From NCBI GenBank assembly GCA_002937895.1, contig PTKV01000006.1, positions 18,847 to 82,846 on the forward strand: 64,000 nt of DNA, read 5' to 3'. The position numbers were made by a program, and so were the translations under genes. Source of the stretch: Alphaproteobacteria bacterium MarineAlpha5_Bin9. GTDB taxonomy: Bacteria; Pseudomonadota; Alphaproteobacteria; HIMB59; GCA-002718135. The notes under the pieces were generated by a model, which had not been told where the DNA came from, made no database searches, and saw nothing but the letters and a program-made list of their open reading frames with translations. Position 1 is the stretch's first letter. Each line of letters starts with the position of its first letter. Below, one piece after another: positions 30,517 to 40,643 of this stretch.

Positions 30517-31413
30517 ATGGATACAAATCAAAAAGAATTTAATATTAAAAAATTGATTTCTAACTATTCTATAGAAACTACCCCACAAGTATATTTGAAA
30601 TATGGCGGTTTTCATGAATTTCTAACAAATCATAATGATATATATGTTACATTTTTACCTAATGAAAATAGTAAAAATGTAATACAAACATGTAAAAAAA
30701 TAAACGAAGAAGGTTTAAATGCTATACCACATCTGCCTGCTAGAAATATTGAAAATAATGAAGAATTAAATACTTTTATAGCTAGCTTATCTGAAATTGC
30801 TGGATGTAAAAAAATTTTATTAATAGCAGGAAGTGGTAAAAAAAAAGGAAGCATCGGTTCTTCTATAGAAGTTTTAGAAACAGGATTTTTATCTAAATAT
30901 AATTTTGTTCAGGTAGGAGTGGCAGGTCATCCTGATGGGAGTATAGATATTTCAAAAAAAGAATTAGATGATGCTATAATTTCAAAAAATAAAATAGCTA
31001 AAGATGTTGATTATAAAATATATATTGTTACACAATTTTTTTTTGAAATTGCTAGTTTTATAAAATGGGAAAAACATATTAATAAAATAGGAAATCAATT
31101 AGATATACATGCAGGAATACCTGGACCAGCTACATTAAAAACACTAATCAGCTATGCTAAATCCTGTGGAATAAGTAATTCAATAAGATTTTTATCAAAA
31201 CAAGCATTTAATTTATCAAAATTAGCTACTACAAACTGCCCAGATAAACTAATAACAGAATTAAGCATTTATAAAGATGAAAATTCACTAACAAAATTAA
31301 AAAAAATTCATATGTATCCATTTGGAGGTATTAAAAAAACCTCAAACTGGATAAATTCAATAAATAACTCCACTTTAAAATTTAATAGTAAGAATGAATT
31401 TACTATTATTTAA
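30517..31413 (+). CDS. methylenetetrahydrofolate reductase-like protein (MetF superfamily)
   Basis: 298 aa from the ATG at 30517 (a TTG two codons earlier is in frame but less likely). The MTHFR TIM barrel is visible: SIETTPQV (Glu20, matching the catalytic Glu of MetF), NAIPHLPARN, ILLIAGSG, FVQVGVAGHPDG and IVTQFFFE. In E. coli MetF the folate-contacting Asp lies in RGD; the aligned position here is Ser107 in AGSG. It stands 33 bases before fhs and the sarcosine oxidase genes. A role in oxidising methyl- or methylene-THF, not in methionine synthesis, fits the context but is inference. Confidence 0.82.
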   Translation: MDTNQKEFNIKKLISNYSIETTPQVYLKYGGFHEFLTNHNDIYVTFLPNENSKNVIQTCKKINEEGLNAIPHLPARNIENNEELNTFIASLSEIAGCKKILLIAGSGKKKGSIGSSIEVLETGFLSKYNFVQVGVAGHPDGSIDISKKELDDAIISKNKIAKDVDYKIYIVTQFFFEIASFIKWEKHINKIGNQLDIHAGIPGPATLKTLISYAKSCGISNSIRFLSKQAFNLSKLATTNCPDKLITELSIYKDENSLTKLKKIHMYPFGGIKKTSNWINSINNSTLKFNSKNEFTII

Positions 31414-31446
31414 TATAAATAAGATATAAAAGAAATTTGAATATTT

Positions 31447-33114
31447 ATGGTGCTAACTGACATTGAAATTGCGAGAAAAAGTTCAAAAAAGAGAATTAAA
31501 GATATTGCAAAATCCCTAAACTTACCGGAAAAATATTTGCAATCATTTGGAGATAATATCGCAAAAATTGACTCAGAAAAATTAAAAATAAAAAATAAAA
31601 AAAAATCTAAACTTATTCTAATGACAGCAATTACACCTACTCCTGCAGGTGAAGGAAAAACTACTACATCTGTCGGTTTAACAGATGGTCTTTGTAAAAT
31701 AGGAAAAAAAAGTATCGTTTGTCTTAGAGAGCCTAGCTTAGGACCTAGTTTTGGAATGAAGGGAGGTGCTGCTGGAGGTGGCTACTCTCAAGTTGTTCCT
31801 ATGGAGGAAATAAATCTTCATTTTACCGGAGATTTTCATGCTATTACATCAGCTAATAATTTATTGGCATCTTTAATAGACAATCATATTTATTGGGGTA
31901 ATAAACTAAAAATTGATCAACGAAGAATAACTTGGAAAAGATGTATTGATTTAAATGATCGTGCCTTAAGAGAAATTACTTCAAATTTAGGAGGTGTAGT
32001 TAATGGCTTTCCTAGAATTGATGGTTTTAATATTACTGTAGCATCTGAAGTTATGGCTATTTTTTGTTTATCATCAAATATAAAAGATCTTGAAAGAAGG
32101 CTCTCAAATATTATAATAGGCTATACTAAAGAAAAAGAAGCAGTTTATGCAAAAGATCTAAATGCTCAAGGAGCAATGACTGTCTTATTGAAAGAAGCCT
32201 TAAAACCTAATTTGGTTCAAACTCTTGAAAATAATCCTGCGATAATTCATGGCGGTCCTTTTGCTAATATTGCACACGGATGTAACAGCCTGATAGCAAC
32301 TAAGACTGCACTTAATCTAGCAGATTACGTAGTAACAGAAGCAGGTTTTGGTGCTGATTTAGGTGCAGAAAAATTTATCAATATAAAATGCAGAATTGGA
32401 AATATTCAACCTGATGTAGTTGTAATAGTAGCCACAATTAGAGCTTTAAAAATGCATGGTGGAGTTGAAAAAAATAATCTACAAAAAAAAGATACCCATT
32501 CGGTTAAGATAGGAATGTCAAATCTAAAAAGACATATAGACAATATGAAAAAATTTGGGGTTCCTGCTATAGTAGCTATTAATCATTTTAGTAAAGATTC
32601 TGATGATGAAATAAAAATTGTCGAAGAAGAATGTAAGAAAATTGGAGTAGATGCTATTTTATGTAAACATTGGGAAAATGGTGGAAGTGGAACAATAGAT
32701 TTAGCAAATAAAGTTGTAGAACTATCTGAGCAAAAAAATAATTTTAATGTTATTTATGAAAATAATATTTCACTAATTGATAAAATTAAAACAATTGTAA
32801 AAGAGATATATAGGGCTGATGATGTTGTAGCTGATCAAAAAATTAGAAACGAATTAAAAAATTTTGAGAATAATGGATGCAAAAATTATCCTATTTGTAT
32901 AGCTAAAACTCAATATAGCTTTTCTACTGATCCATCACTTAAAGGAGCACCAGTAAATCATGTAGTTCCAATAAAAGAAGTTAGATTGGCAAATGGAGCA
33001 GAATTTATCGTTGTAATTTGTGGAGAAATAAGAACTATGCCAGGTCTTCCAAGTAAGCCAGCTTCAAAATCTATCTTCTTAGATAAAGATGGAAAAATAC
33101 ATGGACTTTTTTAA
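31447..33114 (+). CDS. fhs: formate-tetrahydrofolate ligase
   Basis: Interconverts formate + THF + ATP with 10-formyl-THF + ADP. In C1-oxidising bacteria it can run backwards to conserve ATP. The 555 aa carry the nucleotide-binding [10 protein letters not shown] (63-72), [39 protein letters not shown] and [13 protein letters not shown]. Full length for the family. It sits between the MTHFR-like gene and soxB, which yields methylene-THF from sarcosine; FolD would be needed to link the two and is not in the window. Confidence 0.97.
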   Translation: MVLTDIEIARKSSKKRIKDIAKSLNLPEKYLQSFGDNIAKIDSEKLKIKNKKKSKLILMTAITPTPAGEGKTTTSVGLTDGLCKIGKKSIVCLREPSLGPSFGMKGGAAGGGYSQVVPMEEINLHFTGDFHAITSANNLLASLIDNHIYWGNKLKIDQRRITWKRCIDLNDRALREITSNLGGVVNGFPRIDGFNITVASEVMAIFCLSSNIKDLERRLSNIIIGYTKEKEAVYAKDLNAQGAMTVLLKEALKPNLVQTLENNPAIIHGGPFANIAHGCNSLIATKTALNLADYVVTEAGFGADLGAEKFINIKCRIGNIQPDVVVIVATIRALKMHGGVEKNNLQKKDTHSVKIGMSNLKRHIDNMKKFGVPAIVAINHFSKDSDDEIKIVEEECKKIGVDAILCKHWENGGSGTIDLANKVVELSEQKNNFNVIYENNISLIDKIKTIVKEIYRADDVVADQKIRNELKNFENNGCKNYPICIAKTQYSFSTDPSLKGAPVNHVVPIKEVRLANGAEFIVVICGEIRTMPGLPSKPASKSIFLDKDGKIHGLF

Positions 33115-33128
33115 AATTTTTAATTTTG

Positions 33129-34391
33129 ATGAATAAAAAACCAAAAAAATATTCAGTTTTTTCACTAATTAAAAATGCATTTACTTATCACGAAAATTGG
33201 CAACCTGCATGGAGGTCTCCTGAACCAAAAAAAGAATACGATGCTATTATTATTGGTGGGGGAGGACATGGATTAACTACTGCTTATTATCTAGCTAAGA
33301 ATCATGACTTAAAAAATATTGCAGTAATTGAAAAAGGTTGGATTGGTGGAGGAAATACAGGAAGAAATACAACAATAATCAGATCTAATTATTTATGGGA
33401 TCAGAGTGCTGCTCTTTATGAACATGCACTTAAATTGTGGGAAAGTATGTCTCAAGAATTGAATTATAATGTAATGTTTTCTCAAAGAGGAGTTATGAAT
33501 GTTGCACATAATCTTCATGATGTTAGAGAATTAAAACGAAGGTGGCATTCAAATCGCTTAAATGACATTGATTGTGAATGGTTAGATACCAATCAAGTAA
33601 AGAAATTTTGCCCAATTATTAATACATCTCAAAATATTAGATATCCAGTTTTAGGAGCCACTCTTCAAAGAAGAGCTGGAACTGCTAGGCATGATGCAGT
33701 AGCTTGGGGATATGCAAGAGGGGCTGACGCTATGGGGGTAGATATTATTCAAAACTGTGAAGTAACAAATATAATTGTTCAAAATGGACAAGTTACAGGA
33801 ATAGAAACTAACAAGGGTAAAATTAAATCAAAAAAAATTGGAGTAGTAGCTGCAGGTCATTCAAGTGTTATTGCTAATATGGTAGGAATTAGATTACCAT
33901 TAGAAAGTAGACCTTTGCAGGCTCTAGTGTCTGAACCTGTAAAACCTATTCTTGATACAGTAGTTATGTCAAATACTATTCATGCTTATGTATCTCAATC
34001 AGATAAAGGAGAATTAGTTATAGGAGCTGGAACTGATAGCTATACATCATATACACAAAGAGGTGGTTTTAACATCGTTGAAGATACAGTAACTGCAATA
34101 GTTGAATTATTTCCTCTTTTTTCTAGAATGAAAATGTTAAGGCATTGGGGTGGAATAGTAGATATTTGTCCTGATGCTAGTCCAATTATAAGTAAAACGC
34201 ATATCAATGGTCTATTTTTTAATTGTGGTTGGGGAACCGGTGGATTCAAAGCCACACCAGGATCAGGATGGGTATTTGCACACACAATAGCTAATAATGA
34301 ACCTCATAAATTAAATGAGCCATTTAGTATTAATAGATTTTCAAGTGGGGAGTTAGTTGATGAGCATGGGGCAGCAGCAGTAGCGCATTAA
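33129..34391 (+). CDS. soxB: sarcosine oxidase beta subunit
   Basis: Flavin-bearing catalytic subunit of heterotetrameric sarcosine oxidase, which converts sarcosine + O2 + THF to glycine, H2O2 and methylene-THF. 420 aa from the ATG at 33129 (a TTG one codon earlier is possible). FAD motif: [17 protein letters not shown]. The expected covalent FMN histidine is in [17 protein letters not shown] (about His188), and the C-terminal [15 protein letters not shown] is typical. The order soxB-soxD-soxA-soxG is standard, with gaps of 2 bases or overlap. Confidence 0.96.
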   Translation: MNKKPKKYSVFSLIKNAFTYHENWQPAWRSPEPKKEYDAIIIGGGGHGLTTAYYLAKNHDLKNIAVIEKGWIGGGNTGRNTTIIRSNYLWDQSAALYEHALKLWESMSQELNYNVMFSQRGVMNVAHNLHDVRELKRRWHSNRLNDIDCEWLDTNQVKKFCPIINTSQNIRYPVLGATLQRRAGTARHDAVAWGYARGADAMGVDIIQNCEVTNIIVQNGQVTGIETNKGKIKSKKIGVVAAGHSSVIANMVGIRLPLESRPLQALVSEPVKPILDTVVMSNTIHAYVSQSDKGELVIGAGTDSYTSYTQRGGFNIVEDTVTAIVELFPLFSRMKMLRHWGGIVDICPDASPIISKTHINGLFFNCGWGTGGFKATPGSGWVFAHTIANNEPHKLNEPFSINRFSSGELVDEHGAAAVAH

Positions 34392-34393
34392 TT

Positions 34394-34747
34394 ATGTTTT
34401 TAATTAATTGTCCTTATTGTGGAGAAAGAGATCAGATTGAATTTACTTGTGGAGGAGAAGCTCATATAATTCGACCTAAAAACCCTCCAGATTTAAGTGA
34501 TGATCAATGGGCTGATTATCTTTTTATGCGAAAAAATATAAAAGGAGTTCAATTTGAAAGATGGAATCACTCAAATGGATGTCGTAGATGGTTTAATGTT
34601 GTAAGAAATACAGCTACAGATGAAATTATTAAAATTTATAATATGGGAGAAAGTTCTCCTACTATTAAAGGTAATGAGCCAAAAACTCCATCAGGAGAGC
34701 CTAAAATTGGATCTGGGAATATTTCAACTACTTTTGAAAAAAAATAA
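34394..34747 (+). CDS. soxD: sarcosine oxidase delta subunit
   Basis: Small zinc-binding subunit. The 117 aa begin FLINCPYCGERDQIEFTCGGEAH, with the CPYC pair and further Cys/His that bind zinc, then WADYLFMRKNIKGVQFERW and HSNGCRRWFNVVRNT. The Pro/Gly/Ser-rich C-terminus is variable. It lies between soxB (2 bases) and soxA (2 bases). Confidence 0.96.
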   Translation: MFLINCPYCGERDQIEFTCGGEAHIIRPKNPPDLSDDQWADYLFMRKNIKGVQFERWNHSNGCRRWFNVVRNTATDEIIKIYNMGESSPTIKGNEPKTPSGEPKIGSGNISTTFEKK

Positions 34748-34749
34748 CC

Positions 34750-37728
34750 ATGTCTAAAAAAATTTCTTTTACTTTTGATGGAAAAAAATATTTTGGAAAT
34801 GAAAAAGACACTCTAGCAAGTGCATTACTAAGAAATGGTGTTTTTTTGGTAGGAAGAAGTTTTAAATACCATAGGCCAAGAGGTATTTTGGCTTCAGGTT
34901 CTGAAGAGCCTAATGCTCTTGTTCAATTAGAATCACAAGGCTTCACAGAACCAAATGTTAAAGCTACAGAAGTTTTATTATATGAAGGATTAAAAGCAAA
35001 TTCTCAAAATAATTGGCCAAGTTTAAAATTTGATATTGGCTCAGTAAATAATTTCCTATCTCCCTTTTTTCCAGCTGGATTTTATTATAAAACATTTATG
35101 TGGCCTCCAGGACTATGGAAAAAATATGAATTTTTTATTAGACGCGCTGCTGGTTTAGGCAAATCACCTAAAGAAAATGATCCTAATGAATATGAACATG
35201 TTCATTATCATTGTGATTATTTAATTGTAGGTGGTGGAGTTAGTGGGATGTTAGCTAGCGAAATTTTAAGACAAGGTTCTAATGAAAATATTAAAATTTT
35301 ATTAATAGATCAAAATAATGAACTTGGAGGAAATTTCAATTATGGAACAGAACAAAGAATTTATACAAAAGGAATAGTAAATGGTGATGAAGCTTATTCT
35401 GGATGGATACAATGGTTAAAAAATCATATAAAAAAATACTTTAATCTAAAAATTTTAAATTCAACGTCAGTTTTCGCATATATGCATAATAACTACTTAC
35501 TTGCTATTCAAAATATAGATCCACAAATTAGTCCTCAAAACAAAACACTAAGACAGAGAATTTGGAAAATCCGTGCAAAAAAAGTTATTTTAGCAACTGG
35601 TTCTTTTGAAAGACCTCTTGTTTTTGATAACAATGATAGACCAGGTATTCTATTAGCTAATAGCGCTAAACAGTATATGGAAAAATATAATTTAAAGTTA
35701 GGTAAAAAAACTGTTATCTTTACTAACAATGATAGTGCTTACCAAACAGCTAACTTTATGTTTAGGACCGGCATTCCTATTGAATGTGTCGTTGATTTAA
35801 GAGAAAAAATAAATCCATATTTACAAAAATTAATGGACATAGCAAAAATTCCAATTCACTTCGGTCATGCAATTACTGATACAAGTGGATGGCTAAGAAT
35901 TAAATCTATAAAAATAAATAAGATTGATGGCAAAACTAATAAAATTATAGGCAAAGCAATAAATATTGATTGTGACAATTTATTAATATCTGGAGGTTGG
36001 AATCCCAATGTAAACCTGTTCAGTCAATCACGAGGGAAATTAATTTATAGAGATTTAGATGGTTGCTTTATACCTCAAGAATCATTTCAAAATGAAATAT
36101 CAATAGGAGCTTGTAATGGCACCTTTGAGCTAGAAAATATTTTTAAAGAAGCATATAAAAAATTAGAACATTTAATTAATCCAGAATTACTGTTTAATAA
36201 ATTTTATTGTGAAGAAACTACTTATAAAGAAAACATAAAAACTATTTGGCAAATACCTTCATCAAAGCCATTAGGTAAAACGAAAATGTTCGTTGATTTT
36301 CAAAATGATGTAACTTCAAAAGATATAAAATTAGCATTAAGTGAAGGTTATCGATCGATAGAACATATTAAGCGCTACACAACTACAGGTATGGCAACTG
36401 ATCAAGGCAAAACAAGCAATGTAAATGCTCTTGGCATAATATCAAAAATTTCAAATCGTCCTATTGAAGAACTTGGGACTACTACTTTTAGATTGCCTTA
36501 TACTCCAATAACTTTTGGCGCAATAGCAGGAAGAAACATAAAAGATTTTTTTGACTTAGAAAGAACAACTCCTATTCACGAATGGCATCTTAAAAGAGGA
36601 GCTAAGTTTGAAGATGTTGGCCAATGGAAAAGACCTTGGTATTATCCAATAAAAAATGAAAATATGCAAAAAGCTGTAAACAGAGAAGTAGAGGCAACAA
36701 GAAATGGAATTGGTATACTAGATGCATCAACCTTAGGTAAAATTGATATCAAAGGAAGAGATGCAAGTGAATTTTTAAACCGTGTTTATACTAATGCATG
36801 GACAAAACTTGAAATAGGAAAATGCCGATATGGTTTAATGCTAGGAGATGATGGAATGGTAATAGATGATGGTGTAACAAGCAGAATCGGAAAAAATCAT
36901 TACGTTATGTCAACTACAACTGGGAATGCTGCTAGTGTTATGTCTAAATTAGAAGATTGGCTTCAAACAGAATGGCCAGATTTAAAAGTTTTTTTAACAT
37001 CTGTTACTGAGCAATTTGCTACAATTAGTATAAATGGGCCGTATTCAGAAAAATTATTAAATAAACTTTGTCCTAAAGAAGATTTTTCAAACAATAATTT
37101 TCCTCATATGAGTTTTAAAGAAATAAATGTTTTAGGTATAAGCTGTAGAATTATGAGAATTAGTTTTACAGGAGAAAAGTGTTATGAAATAAATATTCCA
37201 TCAAATTATGCAAAAAATTTATGGGAGATATGTTTTGATCTTGGAAAAGAATATAATATTACTCCATATGGAACAGAGGCTATGCATGTTTTAAGAGCAG
37301 AAAAAGGATTCATAATTGTAGGTCAAGAAACAGATGGTTCTGTTACTCCAATAGACTTAGATATGAGCTGGATCGTTAGTAAAAAGAAATATGACTTTAT
37401 AGGAAAAAGAGCATTGTTTAGAAGTGACACAATTAAAAAAGGAAGGAAACAATTAGTAGGTATTTTAACTACTAACCCAGATATAATTTTAGAAGAAGGC
37501 TCTCAAATTGTTGAAAAAATTACAAAAAAACCAATGGATATGATTGGTCATATTACCTCTAGTTATTATTCCCCAAACTTAAAAAGATCTTTTGCTCTAG
37601 GATTAGTTAAAGGTGGATTAGATAAAAAAGGTCTAAAAATGTTTGTTCCAATGATAAATAAAAATATAGAAGTTGAAATTACTAATCCAGTATTTATTGA
37701 TCCTTCAAATAAAAGGCTTATTGCTTAA
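34750..37728 (+). CDS. soxA: sarcosine oxidase alpha subunit
   Basis: Largest subunit: NAD+-binding and folate-binding. It is 992 aa. The N-terminal ferredoxin-like domain holds FTFDGKKYFGNEKDTLASALLRNG, GRSFKYHRPRGI and GSEEPNALVQ. The dinucleotide-binding domain starts YLIVGGGVSGMLASEIL near 160. The C-terminal GcvT-like half begins around 620 (LDASTLGKIDIKGRDASEFLNRVYTN, FTGEKCYEINIP, FIGKRALF) and binds THF to trap formaldehyde as methylene-THF. Its stop shares one base with the soxG start. Confidence 0.97.
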   Translation: MSKKISFTFDGKKYFGNEKDTLASALLRNGVFLVGRSFKYHRPRGILASGSEEPNALVQLESQGFTEPNVKATEVLLYEGLKANSQNNWPSLKFDIGSVNNFLSPFFPAGFYYKTFMWPPGLWKKYEFFIRRAAGLGKSPKENDPNEYEHVHYHCDYLIVGGGVSGMLASEILRQGSNENIKILLIDQNNELGGNFNYGTEQRIYTKGIVNGDEAYSGWIQWLKNHIKKYFNLKILNSTSVFAYMHNNYLLAIQNIDPQISPQNKTLRQRIWKIRAKKVILATGSFERPLVFDNNDRPGILLANSAKQYMEKYNLKLGKKTVIFTNNDSAYQTANFMFRTGIPIECVVDLREKINPYLQKLMDIAKIPIHFGHAITDTSGWLRIKSIKINKIDGKTNKIIGKAINIDCDNLLISGGWNPNVNLFSQSRGKLIYRDLDGCFIPQESFQNEISIGACNGTFELENIFKEAYKKLEHLINPELLFNKFYCEETTYKENIKTIWQIPSSKPLGKTKMFVDFQNDVTSKDIKLALSEGYRSIEHIKRYTTTGMATDQGKTSNVNALGIISKISNRPIEELGTTTFRLPYTPITFGAIAGRNIKDFFDLERTTPIHEWHLKRGAKFEDVGQWKRPWYYPIKNENMQKAVNREVEATRNGIGILDASTLGKIDIKGRDASEFLNRVYTNAWTKLEIGKCRYGLMLGDDGMVIDDGVTSRIGKNHYVMSTTTGNAASVMSKLEDWLQTEWPDLKVFLTSVTEQFATISINGPYSEKLLNKLCPKEDFSNNNFPHMSFKEINVLGISCRIMRISFTGEKCYEINIPSNYAKNLWEICFDLGKEYNITPYGTEAMHVLRAEKGFIIVGQETDGSVTPIDLDMSWIVSKKKYDFIGKRALFRSDTIKKGRKQLVGILTTNPDIILEEGSQIVEKITKKPMDMIGHITSSYYSPNLKRSFALGLVKGGLDKKGLKMFVPMINKNIEVEITNPVFIDPSNKRLIA

Positions 37729-38303
37729 TGTTAAAAAAAGAAGAAACAGTTTTATTTAAGAAACATAATATTGAGAATTATTCCAAAATAAAAATTGAAG
37801 AAATACAAAATATTAAGAAAATTAATTTACGTTTTGATCCTAATAGTAAAGAATTAAAGTCTATAACTAGTAAAATTTTAGATATTATAATACCTACTAT
37901 ACCAAATACTTATTCTGAAAAAGAAAAACAGAAAATTATTTGGCTAGGACCTAATGAATGGTTAATAATAGATTCTGAAGAAAAATTAGATGATGATTTG
38001 TTGAACAAAAGTTTAGGTGATGAAAATGCTAGCGTAACTAATATCTCAGAAAGCAAAACTATTTTAAGAATTTCTGGTAAAAAAACTTTTAGCTTATTGT
38101 CAAAATTTTTAGTTTTAGATCTTGAAAAAAATTTGTCAAATGATCATTTGTGTGTTCAAACTATATTTTTAAAAGTACCAATTCTTTTAGTAAGAAATAA
38201 AAATTTCGATAATATTATTGAAATTGATATCTTTATAAATAGATCCCATGTAAATTATATTTATAATATATTGATTGATGGAACAAAAAATCTTGATTTT
38301 TAA
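37728..38303 (+). CDS. soxG: sarcosine oxidase gamma subunit
   Basis: 191 aa, GcvT-like small subunit that completes the heterotetramer. Weakly conserved overall; visible family pieces are IIWLGPNEWLI, ENASVTNISESKTILRISG and CVQTIFLKVPILLVR. The call depends mainly on its place directly after soxA (TAATG coupling) and its length. The coding end overlaps the next gene's start by about 26 bases. Confidence 0.9.
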   Translation: MLKKEETVLFKKHNIENYSKIKIEEIQNIKKINLRFDPNSKELKSITSKILDIIIPTIPNTYSEKEKQKIIWLGPNEWLIIDSEEKLDDDLLNKSLGDENASVTNISESKTILRISGKKTFSLLSKFLVLDLEKNLSNDHLCVQTIFLKVPILLVRNKNFDNIIEIDIFINRSHVNYIYNILIDGTKNLDF

Positions 38304-38763
38304 AAATTTAGTTTATTTCCTATTATACTTAATATTTTCTTTTGAGGTTAATTCTAAAGAAATATTTGGCCTTGCTAGAGTAATTGATGGCGATACAATC
38401 CATATCAATAACAATAAAATTAGATTACATGGTATAGATGCTCCAGAAATCGATCAGACTTGCAATTTAAATAATAAAAAATGGAATTGCGGACAGAAAT
38501 CAAAGCAAGAATTAATCAAATTAACATCATTTAATGATGTTAAATGTAATATAAAAGATACGGATAGATATGGAAGATTTATAGCAGTTTGTTTTTCAAA
38601 AAATATAAATATAAATAAATATATGGTAAGAAATGGCTGGGCAATAGCATATAAATTTTACTCAAAAGACTATATAAAAGAAGAAAAATTAGCTATAAAA
38701 AATCAATTAGGTATATGGACGAGCGAATTTATAGAGCCTTATTTATATAGAAAAAATAAATAA
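38278..38763 (+). CDS. secreted staphylococcal-nuclease-like (SNase/TNase) protein
   Basis: 161 aa from the ATG at 38278 (TTG one codon earlier also in frame). An N-terminal hydrophobic segment (LVYFLLYLIFSFEVNS) suggests export to the periplasm. The SNase fold signature is VIDGDTIHINNNKIRLHGIDAPE (split across strands), with DRYGRFIAVC and MVRNGWAIAYKFYS. The conserved Asp, Arg and Glu of the family appear present. It starts within the end of soxG, an unusual neighbour for an amine-oxidase operon, and may scavenge nucleic acids. It ends one base from the convergent acyltransferase gene. Confidence 0.88.
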   Translation: MEQKILIFKNLVYFLLYLIFSFEVNSKEIFGLARVIDGDTIHINNNKIRLHGIDAPEIDQTCNLNNKKWNCGQKSKQELIKLTSFNDVKCNIKDTDRYGRFIAVCFSKNININKYMVRNGWAIAYKFYSKDYIKEEKLAIKNQLGIWTSEFIEPYLYRKNK

Positions 38764-38764
38764 A

Positions 38765-39595
38765 TTAGCTACTACTTTCAGGATCTAATTCATATGTTTT
38801 TTTTCTTAAATAAAAAGTTATTTCTTTAATATCACCAATGGATTCTATTTCATCAAATTTTATTAATTGTCCTACATGAACTCCAATTGTCTCTCCTATT
38901 TTTCTTTTTAATTCATACATCATTAGCGAGTATCTAAAAGTTTGGCCCATTTTATTAGCTATATGAAAAAGATCGCTATTTTGCCCTTCAAAAAAAATTG
39001 GTAAAACAGGACTTTTAGTTTTTAAAGCGAGCTTAGCAGTAAACATTTTCCAATCACTTTCTATTGCTTTGATATTTTTTTTGATCTTATTTTTAGTAGC
39101 TATTGCTCCAGAAGGAAATATCATTATTACACCTTCGTTTAACAAAACTCTTTCAGCATCTTTTCTTGATTGAATATTATTTTTTAGAGCTTCTTTGTTT
39201 TTTTCAAAATCAAAAGGAATAATTTTTTCTTTTATTGCCTCTGCTTGTCTCAAAACTTTATGGGTAATAAGTTTATAGTCTTGCCTTACTTTAGTAAGTA
39301 AATAACCCATGATAACACCATCTGCGACTCCAAAAGCATGATTAGCCACAATTATTAATCTCCCTGTTTTTGGAATTGGATCTTTCTCTAAAAAGTGCAG
39401 ATCTATTTTTATTTTTAATTTATCAACTGCATCATGCCAAAATAATTCAGGCGGTCTATTTTCATTTAAATATTGATCATAAAGTTTTTTTAACTTTAAT
39501 TTACCTGTGCTTAGTTCAGTAATTTTTATTATAGCTCTTCCCAAAGGGCTAACTTCTGTAGAAGCAAAGGTAAATGCTAAATTATTTTGAACCAT
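38765..39595 (-). CDS. lysophospholipid acyltransferase family protein
   Basis: 277 aa from the ATG at 39595; an in-frame TTG lies three codons upstream. The acyltransferase motif is LIIVANHAFGVADGVIMGYLL, an NHxxGxxDG variant with five residues between His and Asp, seen in hemolysin-like acyltransferases. The second block is VIMIFPSGAIATKNKI. It probably acylates a glycerol- or ornithine-type lysolipid; the substrate cannot be told from sequence. It stands alone between the two arms of the methylamine island and shares no operon with them. Confidence 0.82.
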   Translation of the reverse strand: MVQNNLAFTFASTEVSPLGRAIIKITELSTGKLKLKKLYDQYLNENRPPELFWHDAVDKLKIKIDLHFLEKDPIPKTGRLIIVANHAFGVADGVIMGYLLTKVRQDYKLITHKVLRQAEAIKEKIIPFDFEKNKEALKNNIQSRKDAERVLLNEGVIMIFPSGAIATKNKIKKNIKAIESDWKMFTAKLALKTKSPVLPIFFEGQNSDLFHIANKMGQTFRYSLMMYELKRKIGETIGVHVGQLIKFDEIESIGDIKEITFYLRKKTYELDPESSS

Positions 39596-39662
39596 AAAAA
39601 TCAATAATATAAATTCAAATTTTTTTCATTAAAAAATTCAACATCAAGAAAAAACACTTAAT

Positions 39663-40640
39663 TTATTTTAAACTTATTGGTTTTTTTTCTAAATTATGTA
39701 TTGCTTCTACATATCTTAAAGTTTTCGTTTTAGAGCGCATGATAACTGAATGTGACGTAGCAAAATTTTGCTTTATTCTTATTCCTTTTAATAAAGTTCC
39801 ATCTGTTACACCAGTAGCTGCAAACATAACTTCTCCCTTAGCCATATCTTCAGTGGTATATATTCTATTGAAATCTGTAATACCCATTGAATTAGCTCTT
39901 TCTTTTTGTTCTTGATTCTCAAATAATAATTTTCCATATATTTTGCCATCTAAAGATCTAAGAGCTGCTGCAGCTAATACTCCTTCAGGAGATCCACCAG
40001 AACCAATATATAGATCAACCCCACTATCTTCTATGGTTGTGGCAATTACTGCACTAACATCACCATCAGAAATCAATTTAATTCTTGCACCTGTTTTTCT
40101 TACTGATTTAATTAAATCTTTATGCCTAGGTCTATCCAATATACAAACAACAAGATTTTCATTTTTTATATTAATATGTTTTGATAAAGCATTTATTATA
40201 TTTTCAACTGGGGATTCTGGATCTATATTTAAATCATTAAACTTTGAACCATAAGCAATCTTATACATATAAATATCTGGTGCGTGTAAGAATCCACCAC
40301 TACTAGCCATTGCTATTACAGATAAAGCATTCTCTCTACCCTGAGCTGTAATAGTTGTTCCTTCCAAAGGATCGAGTGCTATGTCAATTTTGGGACCTTT
40401 TTTATTTCCTACTTCTTCTCCAATGTATAACATTGGCGCTTCATCTCTTTCTCCCTCACCTATTACAACTTTACCATTAATATTTAAATTATTTAAAAAA
40501 TTTCTCATCGCATTTACTGCAGCTTGATCTGCTGCTTTTTCATCTCCCCTTCCCATTAAAAGGGAACTTGATAAAGCTGCAGCTTCTGTAACTCTTACTG
40601 CCTCTAAAGCTAAATTCCTATCTAAAAATAAATTTGTCAT
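39663..40640 (-). CDS. glpX: class II fructose-1,6-bisphosphatase
   Basis: Hydrolyses fructose-1,6-bisphosphate in gluconeogenesis. It is 325 aa. Motifs: KVVIGEGERDEAPMLYIGEE (57-76), DIALDPLEGTTITAQG (86-101) and YIGSGGSPEGVLAAAALRSL. It lies 3 bases downstream of the ETF-quinone oxidoreductase stop on the same strand, so it may share that transcript. With class I aldolase and transketolase at 18.8-23 kb the sugar-phosphate part of gluconeogenesis is covered. Confidence 0.95.
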   Translation of the reverse strand: MTNLFLDRNLALEAVRVTEAAALSSSLLMGRGDEKAADQAAVNAMRNFLNNLNINGKVVIGEGERDEAPMLYIGEEVGNKKGPKIDIALDPLEGTTITAQGRENALSVIAMASSGGFLHAPDIYMYKIAYGSKFNDLNIDPESPVENIINALSKHINIKNENLVVCILDRPRHKDLIKSVRKTGARIKLISDGDVSAVIATTIEDSGVDLYIGSGGSPEGVLAAAALRSLDGKIYGKLLFENQEQKERANSMGITDFNRIYTTEDMAKGEVMFAATGVTDGTLLKGIRIKQNFATSHSVIMRSKTKTLRYVEAIHNLEKKPISLK

Positions 40641-40643
40641 ATT

